From Alphaproteobacteria bacterium (GTDB lineage: Bacteria > Pseudomonadota > Alphaproteobacteria > Micavibrionales > Micavibrionaceae), in assembly GCA_016699735.1 (NCBI GenBank), contig CP065008.1, positions 1,798,001 to 1,862,000 of the forward strand: DNA of 64,000 nucleotides. Reading direction: 5' to 3'. The notes beneath the pieces were generated by a model. The model was not told the DNA's origin, made no database searches, and saw nothing but the letters and a program-made list of their open reading frames with translations. Positions 8,329-17,872 of this stretch are shown piece by piece (position 1 is the first letter of the stretch; the number at the start of each line of letters is the position of its first letter). The position numbers and the translations under genes are program-made.

Positions 8329-9663
8329 TTGAATTTCATGCAGGACTCCCCTGCGCCAGCGCCAACCACAGCCGTCAGCCTCGTTGAAGTCTTCCGCACG
8401 GTGGAGATTCCCCAAAATTCAGGGTTTTGGCGAAAGATGTTCGCCTTCGCCGGACCGGGTTATCTGGTCTCCGTCGGCTATATGGACCCCGGCAACTGGG
8501 CGACCGACATCGCCGGAGGCTCCGCCTTCGGTTATACGCTGCTCTCCGTTATCCTGATGTCTAACCTGATGGCCATCCTTTTACAGGCGCTGACCGTCAG
8601 GTTGGGCGTCGGCGCAGGACTCGATCTTGCCCAGGCCTGCCGGACTCAATATCCAAAGCCGGTCGGAATTTTCCTCTGGTTCGTCTGCGAAATCGCCATC
8701 TGCGCCTGCGACCTTGCCGAAATCATCGGCACCGCCATCGCCCTGAAACTCCTGTTTGGGATTGATCTGGTTTTTGGCGTCTGCCTCACCGCTTTCGACA
8801 CGCTTCTGATCCTGTACCTGCAGTCGAAAGGGTTCCGCTGGCTGGAGGCGTTCATCATCGCCCTGATCGCGCTGGTGGCGGGTTGCTTCGTGGTTGATAT
8901 TTGGCTGGCGCAGCCCGAATGGAACGCGGTCATGGCGGGTTTCGTCCCCGACCCGCAAATCGTGCAGAACCCGGCGATGCTTTATATTGCCATCGGAATT
9001 CTCGGCGCAACCGTGATGCCGCACAACCTCTACCTTCACTCAGCCATCGTCAAAACTCGCTGCTACGGGGAGGACTCCGCCTCCAAACGCGAGGCGATAA
9101 AATTCCTGACTATCGACTCCACCTTTGCCCTGATGTTTGCGCTGTTCATCAACGCGGCCATCCTCATTCTGGCGGCGTCCACTTTCCACCAGCAGGGCAT
9201 GACCGAAGTGGCAGAGATACAGGAAGCGCATGAACTCCTCACCCCCCTTCTGGGAACCGCGATGGCCAGCACCCTCTTCGCCCTCGCTCTTCTGGCTTCG
9301 GGCCAGAACTCAACCGTAACGGCTACACTGGCCGGCCAGATCGTCATGGAGGGCTTTCTGGAAATCCGCTTGCCCCCGTGGCTACGGCGCCTGATGACCC
9401 GCCTGATCGCCATGATCCCGGCTTTAACCGTGGCCATCTGGGTTGGCGAATCGGGCACAGCCAAGCTCCTGATCCTCTCGCAGGTGATCCTGAGCCTGCA
9501 GCTTCCCTTTGCGGTCATTCCGCTGGTTCAATTCACCTCAAACAAAAAGCTGATGGGCGAATTTGCCATCGGCCCCCTCTTCGCCGCCACAGCCTGGGCC
9601 GTGTCCTTGCTCATCGTATGCTTGAATCTGAAGCTGCTGTACGACTTCTTCTTGAGCTTCTAG
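8329..9663 (+). CDS. mntH: NRAMP-family Mn(II)/H+ symporter MntH
   Basis: A 444-residue inner-membrane transporter with about 11 segments. The metal-binding motifs of NRAMP are intact: DPGN at 50-53 in segment 1 and MPHN at 227-230 in segment 6. AGGAG stands 8 bases before the ATG. The gene is divergent from mntR and carries an MntR-box-like operator in its promoter, which supports manganese as the physiological substrate. Uptake is driven by the proton gradient. Confidence 0.95.
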   Translation: MNFMQDSPAPAPTTAVSLVEVFRTVEIPQNSGFWRKMFAFAGPGYLVSVGYMDPGNWATDIAGGSAFGYTLLSVILMSNLMAILLQALTVRLGVGAGLDLAQACRTQYPKPVGIFLWFVCEIAICACDLAEIIGTAIALKLLFGIDLVFGVCLTAFDTLLILYLQSKGFRWLEAFIIALIALVAGCFVVDIWLAQPEWNAVMAGFVPDPQIVQNPAMLYIAIGILGATVMPHNLYLHSAIVKTRCYGEDSASKREAIKFLTIDSTFALMFALFINAAILILAASTFHQQGMTEVAEIQEAHELLTPLLGTAMASTLFALALLASGQNSTVTATLAGQIVMEGFLEIRLPPWLRRLMTRLIAMIPALTVAIWVGESGTAKLLILSQVILSLQLPFAVIPLVQFTSNKKLMGEFAIGPLFAATAWAVSLLIVCLNLKLLYDFFLSF

Positions 9664-9760
9664 GTCAGGGCAAACCAAGGAATAATTTCCTTTCGTGATG
9701 CGCTGCAAAAGGATTTCTTTCCCTTTGACCGGATTTTTAGTATAAATGACCCTCTATTTC

Positions 9761-9789
9761 TTGACAGACTTAGGCGCTTGTGATTATGT
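9761..9789 (+). promoter_or_regulatory. Promoter of the rplU-rpmA operon
   Basis: A perfect TTGACA box and TTATGT are 17 bases apart, about 90 bases before the rplU start. The untranslated leader between them shows no obvious known ribosomal-protein control structure. Confidence 0.65.
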
Positions 9790-9877
9790 CCTTCGCCTGT
9801 GCGGGGAAAACTCATGCACCGCAACAAGAGCGCGTAAAATAGACGCTGAAATTAAACGCAACAAACGGAAAACAGAC

Positions 9878-10195
9878 ATGTTTGCAGTAATCAGAACGGG
9901 CGGAAAACAATACAAGGTCCAAAAGGACGACAAGATTTTCGTGGAGAAAATCGAAGGCGAAGACGGCTCGGTTATCAACCTGGATCAGGTTCTCATGATC
10001 GCCGATGACAAGAAATCCACCGTAGGCGCTCCGATCGTTGAGGGTGCGCTCGTGGAGGCGAAGATCATCCGTCAGGATCGCGGTCCGAAAATCACGATCT
10101 TCAAGAAAAAACGTCGCAAAAATTACCGCCGCAAGAAGGGCCACCGTCAGGATCTGACCTACATCCAGATCACCAATATCAAGGCCGCTGCGTAA
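9878..10195 (+). CDS. rplU: 50S ribosomal protein L21
   Basis: Starting at the ATG of MFAVIRTGGKQYKV gives 105 residues, the normal L21 length; an in-frame upstream extension to 9746 overlaps the promoter and is not conserved in the family. The basic segment KKKRRKNYRRKKGHRQ near the end is the typical rRNA-binding tail. It is followed by rpmA after 37 bases, the standard rplU-rpmA-obgE order. Confidence 0.97.
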   Translation: MFAVIRTGGKQYKVQKDDKIFVEKIEGEDGSVINLDQVLMIADDKKSTVGAPIVEGALVEAKIIRQDRGPKITIFKKKRRKNYRRKKGHRQDLTYIQITNIKAAA

Positions 10196-10232
10196 CAATA
10201 ATAACAAAAATCATAATTAAGGAGAGAAGACG

Positions 10233-10514
<282 letters not shown>

Positions 10515-10549
10515 CCCTTTTTGAAAGAAGCCAAAAAAGATAAATAAGA

Positions 10550-10573
10550 GGGGAAAGGAATTTCCCCTTTTTT
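10550..10573 (+). terminator. Intrinsic terminator after rpmA
   Basis: GGGGAAA and TTTCCCC pair around the loop GGAA and are followed by six T. It lies 35 bases past the rpmA stop and 25 before obgE. Confidence 0.8.
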
Positions 10574-10597
10574 AATGGCCGGACGGACCACACAAAA

Positions 10598-11626
10598 ATG
10601 AAATTTCTCGATCAGGCGAAAATTTACCTCGAAAGCGGCAAGGGCGGCCCCGGCTGCGTCAGCTTCCACCGCGAAAAATTCGTCGAATTCGGCGGTCCCG
10701 ACGGCGGCAACGGCGGTCGCGGCGGGGACGTCATCATCGAAACCGCCGAAACACTCAATACACTGATTGATTTCCGCTACCAGCAGCATTTCCGCGCCGA
10801 ACCCGGACAAAACGGCATGGGCCAGAACCGCACAGGCGCCGACGGCAAGGATTGCATCATCAGAGTGCCCGTAGGCACCGTCATTCTAGCGGAGGATAGA
10901 GAAACCGTTCTGGCCGATTTCAACGAACCCGGCCAGCGGGTCGTTTTTCTCAAGGGCGGCGACGGCGGTTTCGGCAACGCCCATTACAAAAGCTCCACGA
11001 ATCAGGCACCCCGTAAATTCACCCCCGGCTGGCCGGGTCAGGAGGCCGCAATCTGGCTGCGCCTCAAACTCATCGCCGATGTCGGGCTGGTGGGATTACC
11101 GAATGCCGGAAAATCCACCTTTCTGGCTTGCTGCACCAACGCCAAACCCAAAATCGCGGATTATCCCTTCACAACTCTGCACCCGAATCTGGGCGTCGTC
11201 AAAGCCGGGGAATTCGATTTCGTGATCGCAGATATTCCGGGGTTGATCGAAGGCGCGCACGAAGGCCACGGCCTCGGTGACCGCTTTCTCGGCCATGTTG
11301 AGAGAACAAGCGTCCTCCTGCATCTCATCGACTGTACGCAGGACGATCTCCCCGGCGCATACAAGACGATCCGCAAAGAACTCGAAGCCTACGGCCACGG
11401 CCTGAAGGACAAACCGGAAATCATCGCCCTGACCAAGGCCGACGCCCTCGGCCCCGAACTGGCGCAGGATCAGGCTAAAATCCTGAAAAAAGCCATAAAG
11501 AAGGACATCATCGTGATCTCCGCCATCGCGCAGGACGGCATCAAGCCCCTGCTCTTCAAGCTGGCCGAAATTGTGCGCGAAAACCGCCAGCGGGAAAGAG
11601 AACTCAAAAAATCCCGGAGCGCCTGA
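10598..11626 (+). CDS. obgE: GTPase Obg
   Basis: A 342-residue essential GTPase linked to 50S assembly, stress response and cell-cycle progress. The glycine-rich Obg fold covers residues 1-157 (for example GGPDGGNGGRGGDV), followed by the G domain: G1 GLPNAGKST at 166-174, the switch I region DYPFTTLHPNLGVV, G3 DIPGLIEGAH and G4 TKAD. The variable C-terminal domain is short. No strong ribosome site is seen before the ATG. It is followed after 3 bases by proB, so the pair is co-transcribed. Confidence 0.96.
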   Translation: MKFLDQAKIYLESGKGGPGCVSFHREKFVEFGGPDGGNGGRGGDVIIETAETLNTLIDFRYQQHFRAEPGQNGMGQNRTGADGKDCIIRVPVGTVILAEDRETVLADFNEPGQRVVFLKGGDGGFGNAHYKSSTNQAPRKFTPGWPGQEAAIWLRLKLIADVGLVGLPNAGKSTFLACCTNAKPKIADYPFTTLHPNLGVVKAGEFDFVIADIPGLIEGAHEGHGLGDRFLGHVERTSVLLHLIDCTQDDLPGAYKTIRKELEAYGHGLKDKPEIIALTKADALGPELAQDQAKILKKAIKKDIIVISAIAQDGIKPLLFKLAEIVRENRQRERELKKSRSA

Positions 11627-11629
11627 CAG

Positions 11630-12805
11630 ATGACCACGGTACAAAAAAAGCATAACATCCTCTCCGCGCATCAGGTACTCAGAAACTCCCGATTCCTGGT
11701 CATAAAGATCGGCTCCGTTCTTATTCGCGGCAAGCAGATGGATGAGGTCAACACGGCATGGATGGAATCTCTGGCGCAGGACATCGCCGATCTCATGAAA
11801 AAGGGGATCAAGGTTGTCGTCGTCTCCTCCGGCGGCATCGCCCTCGGACGCAAGGCGCTCGGCATCCCGGCGGATATCGCCCCCGGCGCGATCCGGTTGG
11901 AGCAAAAGCAAGCCGCCTCCGCCGTCGGTCAGTACCATATGTTCAACGGCTACTTCAAAGCCTTCTCAAAAGTCGGAATAACAGCCGCGCAAGTCCTCCT
12001 GACCATGAGCGAAACGGAAAACCGCCGCCTGAACCTCAACGCCCGCGAAACGCTCTATACGCTCTTGGATAAGGGCATCGTCCCGGTCATCAACGAAAAC
12101 GACACGGTCTCAACCGGGGAAATCCGCTTCGGCGATAATGACCGCCTCAGCGTCCGCGTCGCCCAGATGATCCAAGCCGATACCGTGCTTCTGCTCTCCA
12201 CAACACATGGCCTCTACACCGCCAACCCCGACCTCGACCCGTCCGCGCAACACATCCCAGTCATCGAACAACTGGAGGAAAAACATCTCCAGATGGCCGG
12301 ATCGGCAATAGCAGGCCTCAGCACCGGCGGGATGAAAAGCAAGATCGAGGCCGCGCAATCAGCAACCCGTTCGGGGATCAGCATGGTGATCGCCAACGGC
12401 CGCGATAACCATATCCTCAAAACTTTGATGGATGATCCTGCCCGCCCCTCCAGCCTCTTCGTCGCACAAAAAAGCGAAGCCGGTGCGAAAATGATCTGGC
12501 TGCAAAGCCATATGCGCCCCAAGGGCATCGTCATCATCGACGATGGCGCACTAAAAGCCCTCAAGGGCGGCAAAAGCCTTCTACCCGTCGGCGTAAAAAG
12601 GATCGAAGGCCATTTCCAGCGCGGCGACGCCATAGAAATTCGCACCCTTGAAGGTAAAAAAGTCGGCATGGGGATCAGCGCCTATGATATCGCCGACGCA
12701 ACCCTGATTGTCGGCAGGAACACGGCCGATATCGAAAAAATTCTCGGCTACACAGGCCGCGACGAGCTGGTTCACCGCAACGATATGGTTCTCGAACTGA
12801 AATAA
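11630..12805 (+). CDS. proB: Glutamate 5-kinase with PUA domain
   Basis: A 391-residue protein that phosphorylates glutamate in the first step of proline synthesis. The amino-acid kinase domain holds KIGSVLIRG near residue 24, SSGGIALGRKALG and NENDTVSTGEIRFGDND; a PUA domain starts near residue 295 (GIVIIDDGALKALKGGKSLLP). It starts 4 bases after obgE. The partner proA lies 17 kb away at 29717 rather than adjacent. Confidence 0.95.
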   Translation: MTTVQKKHNILSAHQVLRNSRFLVIKIGSVLIRGKQMDEVNTAWMESLAQDIADLMKKGIKVVVVSSGGIALGRKALGIPADIAPGAIRLEQKQAASAVGQYHMFNGYFKAFSKVGITAAQVLLTMSETENRRLNLNARETLYTLLDKGIVPVINENDTVSTGEIRFGDNDRLSVRVAQMIQADTVLLLSTTHGLYTANPDLDPSAQHIPVIEQLEEKHLQMAGSAIAGLSTGGMKSKIEAAQSATRSGISMVIANGRDNHILKTLMDDPARPSSLFVAQKSEAGAKMIWLQSHMRPKGIVIIDDGALKALKGGKSLLPVGVKRIEGHFQRGDAIEIRTLEGKKVGMGISAYDIADATLIVGRNTADIEKILGYTGRDELVHRNDMVLELK

Positions 12806-12837
12806 ACCCTGTATAGTGGCGGGGTTTTGTAAAATAA

Positions 12838-15468
12838 ATGGCGTGGCAAGAAATGCGGACCGACACACCCAAAACCATCCACCTCAAGGATTACGCCCCT
12901 TACCCGTGCAAGGTACTCAGTCTGGATTTATCGTTCGACATCCGCGACTCCCAGACTCGCGTCACCGCAAAAACCCGTTACAAAAAAACCGAAGGAAAAA
13001 TAAGGGAAATCTTTCTCAACGGCGAAGACCTGAACCTTGAAAAACTCCTCGTAGACGGTGAAGAGTATAAAAACTGGAAGCAGGAGGAAAACGGCCTGCG
13101 CCTAACGTGGCCCGAGGGAAAGGACGAATTCAACCTCGAAACCCATACGGTCATTTACCCCGACCTCAACACAAGACTCGAAGGCCTCTATAAATCCGGT
13201 GACACCTACTGTACTCAATGCGAGGCCGAAGGCTTTCGCCGAATAACTTTTTTTCCCGACCGCCCGGATATCCTCACAATCTTCACTGTCCGCATAGAGG
13301 CCGACCAAAAATCATGTCCCGTCCTGCTCTCGAACGGTAACAAAACATCCGAAGGAAAATTGGAGAATAACCGCCATTTCACAATCTGGCACGACCCTTT
13401 CCCCAAACCGTGCTACCTGTTTGCATTGGTAGCGGGCGATCTCACGCATATCCAAGACATATTCACGACAAAATCCGGCCGGGAAGTCGATCTTTACATC
13501 TACGTCCGCCCCGGCGATGAAACGCAATGCGACCACGCGATGGAATCCCTCAAGAAATCCATGAAATGGGACGAAGATGTCTACGGCCTCGAATACGACC
13601 TCGATCTTTTCAACATCGTGGCGGTCAGCGATTTCAACATGGGCGCAATGGAAAACAAATCGCTCAACATTTTTAATACCGCCCTCGTCCTCGCCCACCC
13701 GGACACGGCAACCGACACCGACTTCATGCGCGTGGAAAGCGTCATCGCCCATGAATACTTCCACAACTGGAGCGGCAACCGCGTAACCTGCCGCGACTGG
13801 TTCCAGCTTTCCCTGAAGGAAGGTCTCACCGTCTTCCGCGATCAGGAATTCTCCAGCGACCTGCACTCCCGCGATGTGCAGCGCATTGATGATGTCACCC
13901 ACCTGCGGCGATTCCAATTCCCGGAGGATGCTGGCCCCCTCGCCCACCCCGTGCGACCGGACAACTACATCGAGATCAACAATTTCTATACGATGACGGT
14001 CTACGAAAAGGGCGCCGAAGTCATCCGCATGATGCGGACCATCATCGGCCCCGAAAACTACCGTAAGGGTACCGACCTTTATTTCAGCCGCTTCGACGGG
14101 CAGGCCGTGACCTGCGACGACTTCGCCGCTTGCATGGAGGAAGCCAGCGGCATGGACCTGACCCAGTTCAAGCTCTGGTATTCTCAGGCCGGAACACCTT
14201 CGCTAACCTTCAAAGGCCTCTATGACTCGGTCACTAAAAACTACACCATCACCTTGGCCCAGCACACCCCCGACACGCCAGGCCAAAAGGAAAAGCAACC
14301 GATGCACATTCCGGTCGCTCTCGGACTTATCGGACCGGACGGGCAAGAGATCACCCTCGGTGAAGGAAAAAAGACAATAATCCTGCATCTGAAGAAAAAA
14401 TCAGACAGCTTCACGATGGAAAACATTCCCCAGCATCCCGTCCCCTCAATCATGCGCGGCTTTTCCGCCCCGGTAAACCTCAAGGACGATCTCACGAGCG
14501 AAGACCACGCTTTCCTCATGATTCATGATACCGACGGGTTCAACCGCTGGGAGGCGGTTCAGGATTTCACCCTCCATGTGCTGGATAAAATGATGGACGA
14601 AGGCGCGGAAGTGCCCGTCAATTACATCAACAGCTTCGGCCTTCTTCTCAAAAAGGCGCAGGAAGAAGACTCCGACAAGGCGCTTTTCGCCCGCATGATC
14701 CACATCCCTGAGGTTCCACAGATCGGCCTGCTCAGAAAGGAAATTGACACAGACGCCATCGACCATGCCCGCGAAGACCTCATCAGCACCCTCCTAAGCC
14801 ATCACGCCGCAACGCTAAAGGAACTATACGAAGGTAATAAGGATCAAGGCCCAGTCTCCACTTCCTCCGAAGCCATGGGCCGCAGAGCACTAAAAAACAC
14901 CACACTTCACCTCATCACCAACAAACAGATGAAGGAAGACGTCGATCTCTGCAAAAAAGCGTACGATGAGTCTGTGTGCATGACCGATCGCATATCCGCC
15001 CTGCACCGCTTGGCTGCGTTCAGGACATCGGTTTGCTATGAAGCCATAGAGGATTTCTACAACCGCTTTAAATCCTACCCCCTCGTCATCGACAAATGGT
15101 TCGCGGTCCAGGCGATGGCCGTGCGTTCTGATACTCTGGATGTCCTGCAAAAACTCAAGCTGCATCCTGATTTCAATATCCGCAACCCGAACCGCGTGCG
15201 CTCGCTATACGCGGCTTTCGCTATGAACAACCCCGTCTGCTTCCATGCCAAGGACGGCAGTGGTTATGAATTCCTGCGCGAAGCCGTATCGGATTTAAAC
15301 CGCATCAACCCGCAGATCGCGGCACGGCTGCTGACCCCCCTCAAGGAATGGAAACGCTACACGCCCGAGCGTCAGGCCTTGATGAAAAAAGCTCTGACCT
15401 CTATCCTCGAAATAGAGAATCTCTCGCCGGACGTCTATGAGATCGCCAGCAAGAGCCTGCAAAACTGA
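12838..15468 (+). CDS. pepN: Aminopeptidase N (M1 family)
   Basis: An 876-residue cytosolic zinc aminopeptidase that trims N-terminal residues from peptides. The exopeptidase motif GAMEN is at 269-273 and the zinc site is HEYFH at 305-309 with the third ligand E328 in LKEGLT. The C-terminal helical domains are complete and the length matches E. coli-type PepN. A second ATG five codons in (MRTDTPKTIH) may be the real start, since neither has a strong ribosome site. Confidence 0.95.
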   Translation: MAWQEMRTDTPKTIHLKDYAPYPCKVLSLDLSFDIRDSQTRVTAKTRYKKTEGKIREIFLNGEDLNLEKLLVDGEEYKNWKQEENGLRLTWPEGKDEFNLETHTVIYPDLNTRLEGLYKSGDTYCTQCEAEGFRRITFFPDRPDILTIFTVRIEADQKSCPVLLSNGNKTSEGKLENNRHFTIWHDPFPKPCYLFALVAGDLTHIQDIFTTKSGREVDLYIYVRPGDETQCDHAMESLKKSMKWDEDVYGLEYDLDLFNIVAVSDFNMGAMENKSLNIFNTALVLAHPDTATDTDFMRVESVIAHEYFHNWSGNRVTCRDWFQLSLKEGLTVFRDQEFSSDLHSRDVQRIDDVTHLRRFQFPEDAGPLAHPVRPDNYIEINNFYTMTVYEKGAEVIRMMRTIIGPENYRKGTDLYFSRFDGQAVTCDDFAACMEEASGMDLTQFKLWYSQAGTPSLTFKGLYDSVTKNYTITLAQHTPDTPGQKEKQPMHIPVALGLIGPDGQEITLGEGKKTIILHLKKKSDSFTMENIPQHPVPSIMRGFSAPVNLKDDLTSEDHAFLMIHDTDGFNRWEAVQDFTLHVLDKMMDEGAEVPVNYINSFGLLLKKAQEEDSDKALFARMIHIPEVPQIGLLRKEIDTDAIDHAREDLISTLLSHHAATLKELYEGNKDQGPVSTSSEAMGRRALKNTTLHLITNKQMKEDVDLCKKAYDESVCMTDRISALHRLAAFRTSVCYEAIEDFYNRFKSYPLVIDKWFAVQAMAVRSDTLDVLQKLKLHPDFNIRNPNRVRSLYAAFAMNNPVCFHAKDGSGYEFLREAVSDLNRINPQIAARLLTPLKEWKRYTPERQALMKKALTSILEIENLSPDVYEIASKSLQN

Positions 15469-15489
15469 TCAACCTTCCATCAGGACTCC

Positions 15490-16107
15490 ATGCCTGATTT
15501 CGAATATGAAGACAGACACGAAGGACTCGTCTGCGGCCTCGATGAAGTCGGCCGCGGCCCGCTGGCTGGTCCCGTTGTCGCCGCCTGCGTGGTGATCCCG
15601 CCCGATCAGCGCCACCACGATTTTATCAAGGGCATCAACAACAGCAAAAAATTGAGCAAACAAAAACGCGCCGCGCTCAGCAATCTGATCCTCTCTATTT
15701 TTCCCTCGGCAATAATTGAGATCTGTGTTGAAGAAATCGACAAAATCAACATTCTGCAAGCCAGCTTGCTTGCCATGCGCCGAAGCTGCGAACGTGTCTA
15801 TAAGATCATGCCGATAAGCCACGCCCTCGTGGACGGCAACAAGGCACCTGAACTCCCCTGCCCCTCGACCACAATTATCAAGGGCGACGACAAATCCCTC
15901 TCCATTGCCGCCGCCTCCATTATCGCTAAAGTCTACCGTGACACATTGATGGAAAAATTGGCGAAGGAGTTTCCTGGTTACGGCTGGGAAAATAATATGG
16001 GCTACCCGACCGCTGATCATATCGCAGCCCTCGACCGCTACGGCATCACCGCCCACCACCGAAAGTCGTTCGGCCCCGTAAAAGTACGCCTCCAGAAATC
16101 CGCTTGA
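15490..16107 (+). CDS. rnhB: Ribonuclease HII
   Basis: A 205-residue enzyme that nicks RNA-DNA hybrids and removes single ribonucleotides from DNA. The family signature LDEVGRGPLAGPVVAA carries the first two acidic catalytic residues; ALVDGNKAPEL gives the third and SIAAASIIAKVYRD the fourth motif region. AGGA is close to the ATG. It precedes the ccrM regulatory region. Confidence 0.96.
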   Translation: MPDFEYEDRHEGLVCGLDEVGRGPLAGPVVAACVVIPPDQRHHDFIKGINNSKKLSKQKRAALSNLILSIFPSAIIEICVEEIDKINILQASLLAMRRSCERVYKIMPISHALVDGNKAPELPCPSTTIIKGDDKSLSIAAASIIAKVYRDTLMEKLAKEFPGYGWENNMGYPTADHIAALDRYGITAHHRKSFGPVKVRLQKSA

Positions 16108-16120
16108 TCTTCCATCTCAC

Positions 16121-16236
16121 GATTCCATAACAAATCATTGACTCTATTTATGGAATCAGGATTCAAAAAAAACTTTTTTATCTTGACCGGGACTCGCATT
16201 TCCCCCATGATTCGGTCATTCAAAATTGACGGAGTC
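16121..16236 (+). promoter_or_regulatory. GANTC-dense regulatory region before ccrM
   Basis: Seven GANTC sites lie in 116 bases: 16121 (GATTC), 16140 (GACTC), 16153 (GAATC), 16160 (GATTC), 16191 (GACTC), 16209 (GATTC) and 16232 (GAGTC), the last overlapping the ribosome site region. Chance would give about 0.5. GANTC is the CcrM target, so methylation state should feed back on ccrM expression. No clear CtrA box (TTAA-N7-TTAA) was found. Confidence 0.7.
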
Positions 16237-16240
16237 AAAA

Positions 16241-17347
16241 ATGTCCAGACAGAAAAAAAATCTGCTCACAGATTCTATCGTGGTGGGAGATTGCATAAAA
16301 ATCATGCGCCAGCTTAAGCCGGAATCCGTGGACTGCATTTTTGCCGACCCGCCCTATAACCTCCAACTCAACGGTGAACTGCATCGCCCCAACAACACCC
16401 GCGTCGATGGCGTGGATGATGAATGGGACCAATTCGAAAGCCTGAAGGCCTACGACGAATTCACCCGCGAATGGCTCTCCGCCGCCCGCGACCTGCTCAA
16501 GCCCGACGGCTCCATCTGGGTCATCGGCAGCTATCACAACATCTTCCGCCTCGGCTACATTCTGCAAGACCTCGGCTTCTGGATTCTGAATGACGTGATC
16601 TGGCGCAAATCCAACCCGATGCCAAATTTCCGCGGCCGCCGCTTCACCAACGCGCACGAGACAATGATTTGGGCATCAAAATCAAAAGACTCAAAATACT
16701 GCTTCAACTACGAGGCAATGAAGACTCTGAACGAAGACCTGCAAATGCGGTCTGACTGGTACCTGCCTCTCTGTACGGGGGCCGAGCGACTGAAAGACGT
16801 TGACGGCAAGAAGGCGCACCCGACGCAAAAGCCGGAATCCCTTCTCTACCGTGTCCTTCTTTCTTCAACAAGGAAAGACGACGTAGTCCTCGACCCCTTC
16901 TTCGGAACGGGAACGACCGGCGCGGTCGCCAAAAAACTGGGGCGCAAATATATCGGCATCGAACGCGATGCCCGCTACGCCGCCTTCGCAAAGGAACGCA
17001 TCAAGGACATCGAGCCGCTGAAAGATAAACTTGTGGAAACGAACGCCAAACGTGAAAAACCGCGCATCCCGTTCGGCTCCCTTATCGAACAGGGTCTTTT
17101 GCCTGCAGGTGCAATTCTGACAGATGCCAAGAAAAAGCACGCCGCCACCGTCCACGCAGACGGCTCACTGAGCCTGCAAAACCGCCTGGACAACGTCCAG
17201 GGGTCGATCCACAAGGTCGGAGCAGTCGTCCAGAACGCACCCTCCTGCAACGGATGGACCTTCTGGCATTACAACGACAACGGTAAGCAAGTGCCTATCG
17301 ACCAACTCCGTGAAAGGATGCGCTACGCAAAGATTGAGGCCGTGTGA
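16241..17347 (+). CDS. ccrM: Cell-cycle DNA adenine methyltransferase CcrM (GANTC)
   Basis: The ATG at 16241 with GGAG upstream gives 368 residues; a TTG five codons earlier is less likely. The order of motifs is beta-class: DPPYN at 36-40, then the AdoMet motif DPFFGTGTTG at 218-227. The C-terminal part from about residue 270 (for example LIEQGLLPAGAILTD and NGWTFWHYND) matches the RAMA-type DNA-reading domain of CcrM. It methylates adenine in GANTC after replication in alphaproteobacteria. No restriction partner is present. folB follows after one base. Confidence 0.93.
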   Translation: MSRQKKNLLTDSIVVGDCIKIMRQLKPESVDCIFADPPYNLQLNGELHRPNNTRVDGVDDEWDQFESLKAYDEFTREWLSAARDLLKPDGSIWVIGSYHNIFRLGYILQDLGFWILNDVIWRKSNPMPNFRGRRFTNAHETMIWASKSKDSKYCFNYEAMKTLNEDLQMRSDWYLPLCTGAERLKDVDGKKAHPTQKPESLLYRVLLSSTRKDDVVLDPFFGTGTTGAVAKKLGRKYIGIERDARYAAFAKERIKDIEPLKDKLVETNAKREKPRIPFGSLIEQGLLPAGAILTDAKKKHAATVHADGSLSLQNRLDNVQGSIHKVGAVVQNAPSCNGWTFWHYNDNGKQVPIDQLRERMRYAKIEAV

Positions 17348-17348
17348 A

Positions 17349-17741
17349 GTGACAGCAACGAACTACGACAAAATAATCATAGAAGAGCTTACGCTATCTA
17401 TGTCGATAGGAATATACGAAGCCGAAAAAATAAACACACAGAACGTGTGCATAAATCTGACACTTGATCTTACAAGCTCACCTGTTGAGGGCAAGAAAGC
17501 AATAAATGATGTCTTGTGTTATAAAGAACTGACCGACAGCATCAGAAAGTTGGCAAAATCGCGTCACTTCGATCTAGTAGAAGAATTAGCTGAGGAAATC
17601 TGCAGTCTGTGCTTAAGAGACAGCCGAGTGGTTGCTACTACGGTACGCGTTTTCAAAACCGAAATCATGAAAGATATAAAAAACATCGGAGTAGAAATCT
17701 ACAGAACGCAGTTGCAGAAACGCATAATTCCTAGAGTCTAA
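17349..17741 (+). CDS. folB: Dihydroneopterin aldolase-like protein FolB
   Basis: From a GTG at 17349, preceded by GAGG, the product is 130 residues. The pattern IIIEELTLSMSIGIYEAEK followed by NVCINLTLDL and the later ELAEEIC helix matches FolB of the tunnelling fold, which cleaves dihydroneopterin in folate synthesis. It starts one base after the ccrM stop, so it is probably co-translated. Base composition drops sharply here (22 G+C in the 60 bases from 17401), unlike ccrM. A related pterin epimerase role cannot be excluded. Confidence 0.75.
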   Translation: MTATNYDKIIIEELTLSMSIGIYEAEKINTQNVCINLTLDLTSSPVEGKKAINDVLCYKELTDSIRKLAKSRHFDLVEELAEEICSLCLRDSRVVATTVRVFKTEIMKDIKNIGVEIYRTQLQKRIIPRV

Positions 17742-17872
17742 ACTTAATAAATCACCCATAACCAGTTGTAAAAGAGAAAACTGAGAACGACAAAAAATTT
17801 TTGCAGCAGCCCGTGCTTTGTCCCCAGCCGATCGATAACCTCTTTCGATACGCCGCTTATTGAGTACAGCCC

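Noticed and set aside
8211..8399. A longer mntR reading frame
   Set aside because: It would cover the mntH promoter and start, and MntR homologues match only from the GTG at 8210.
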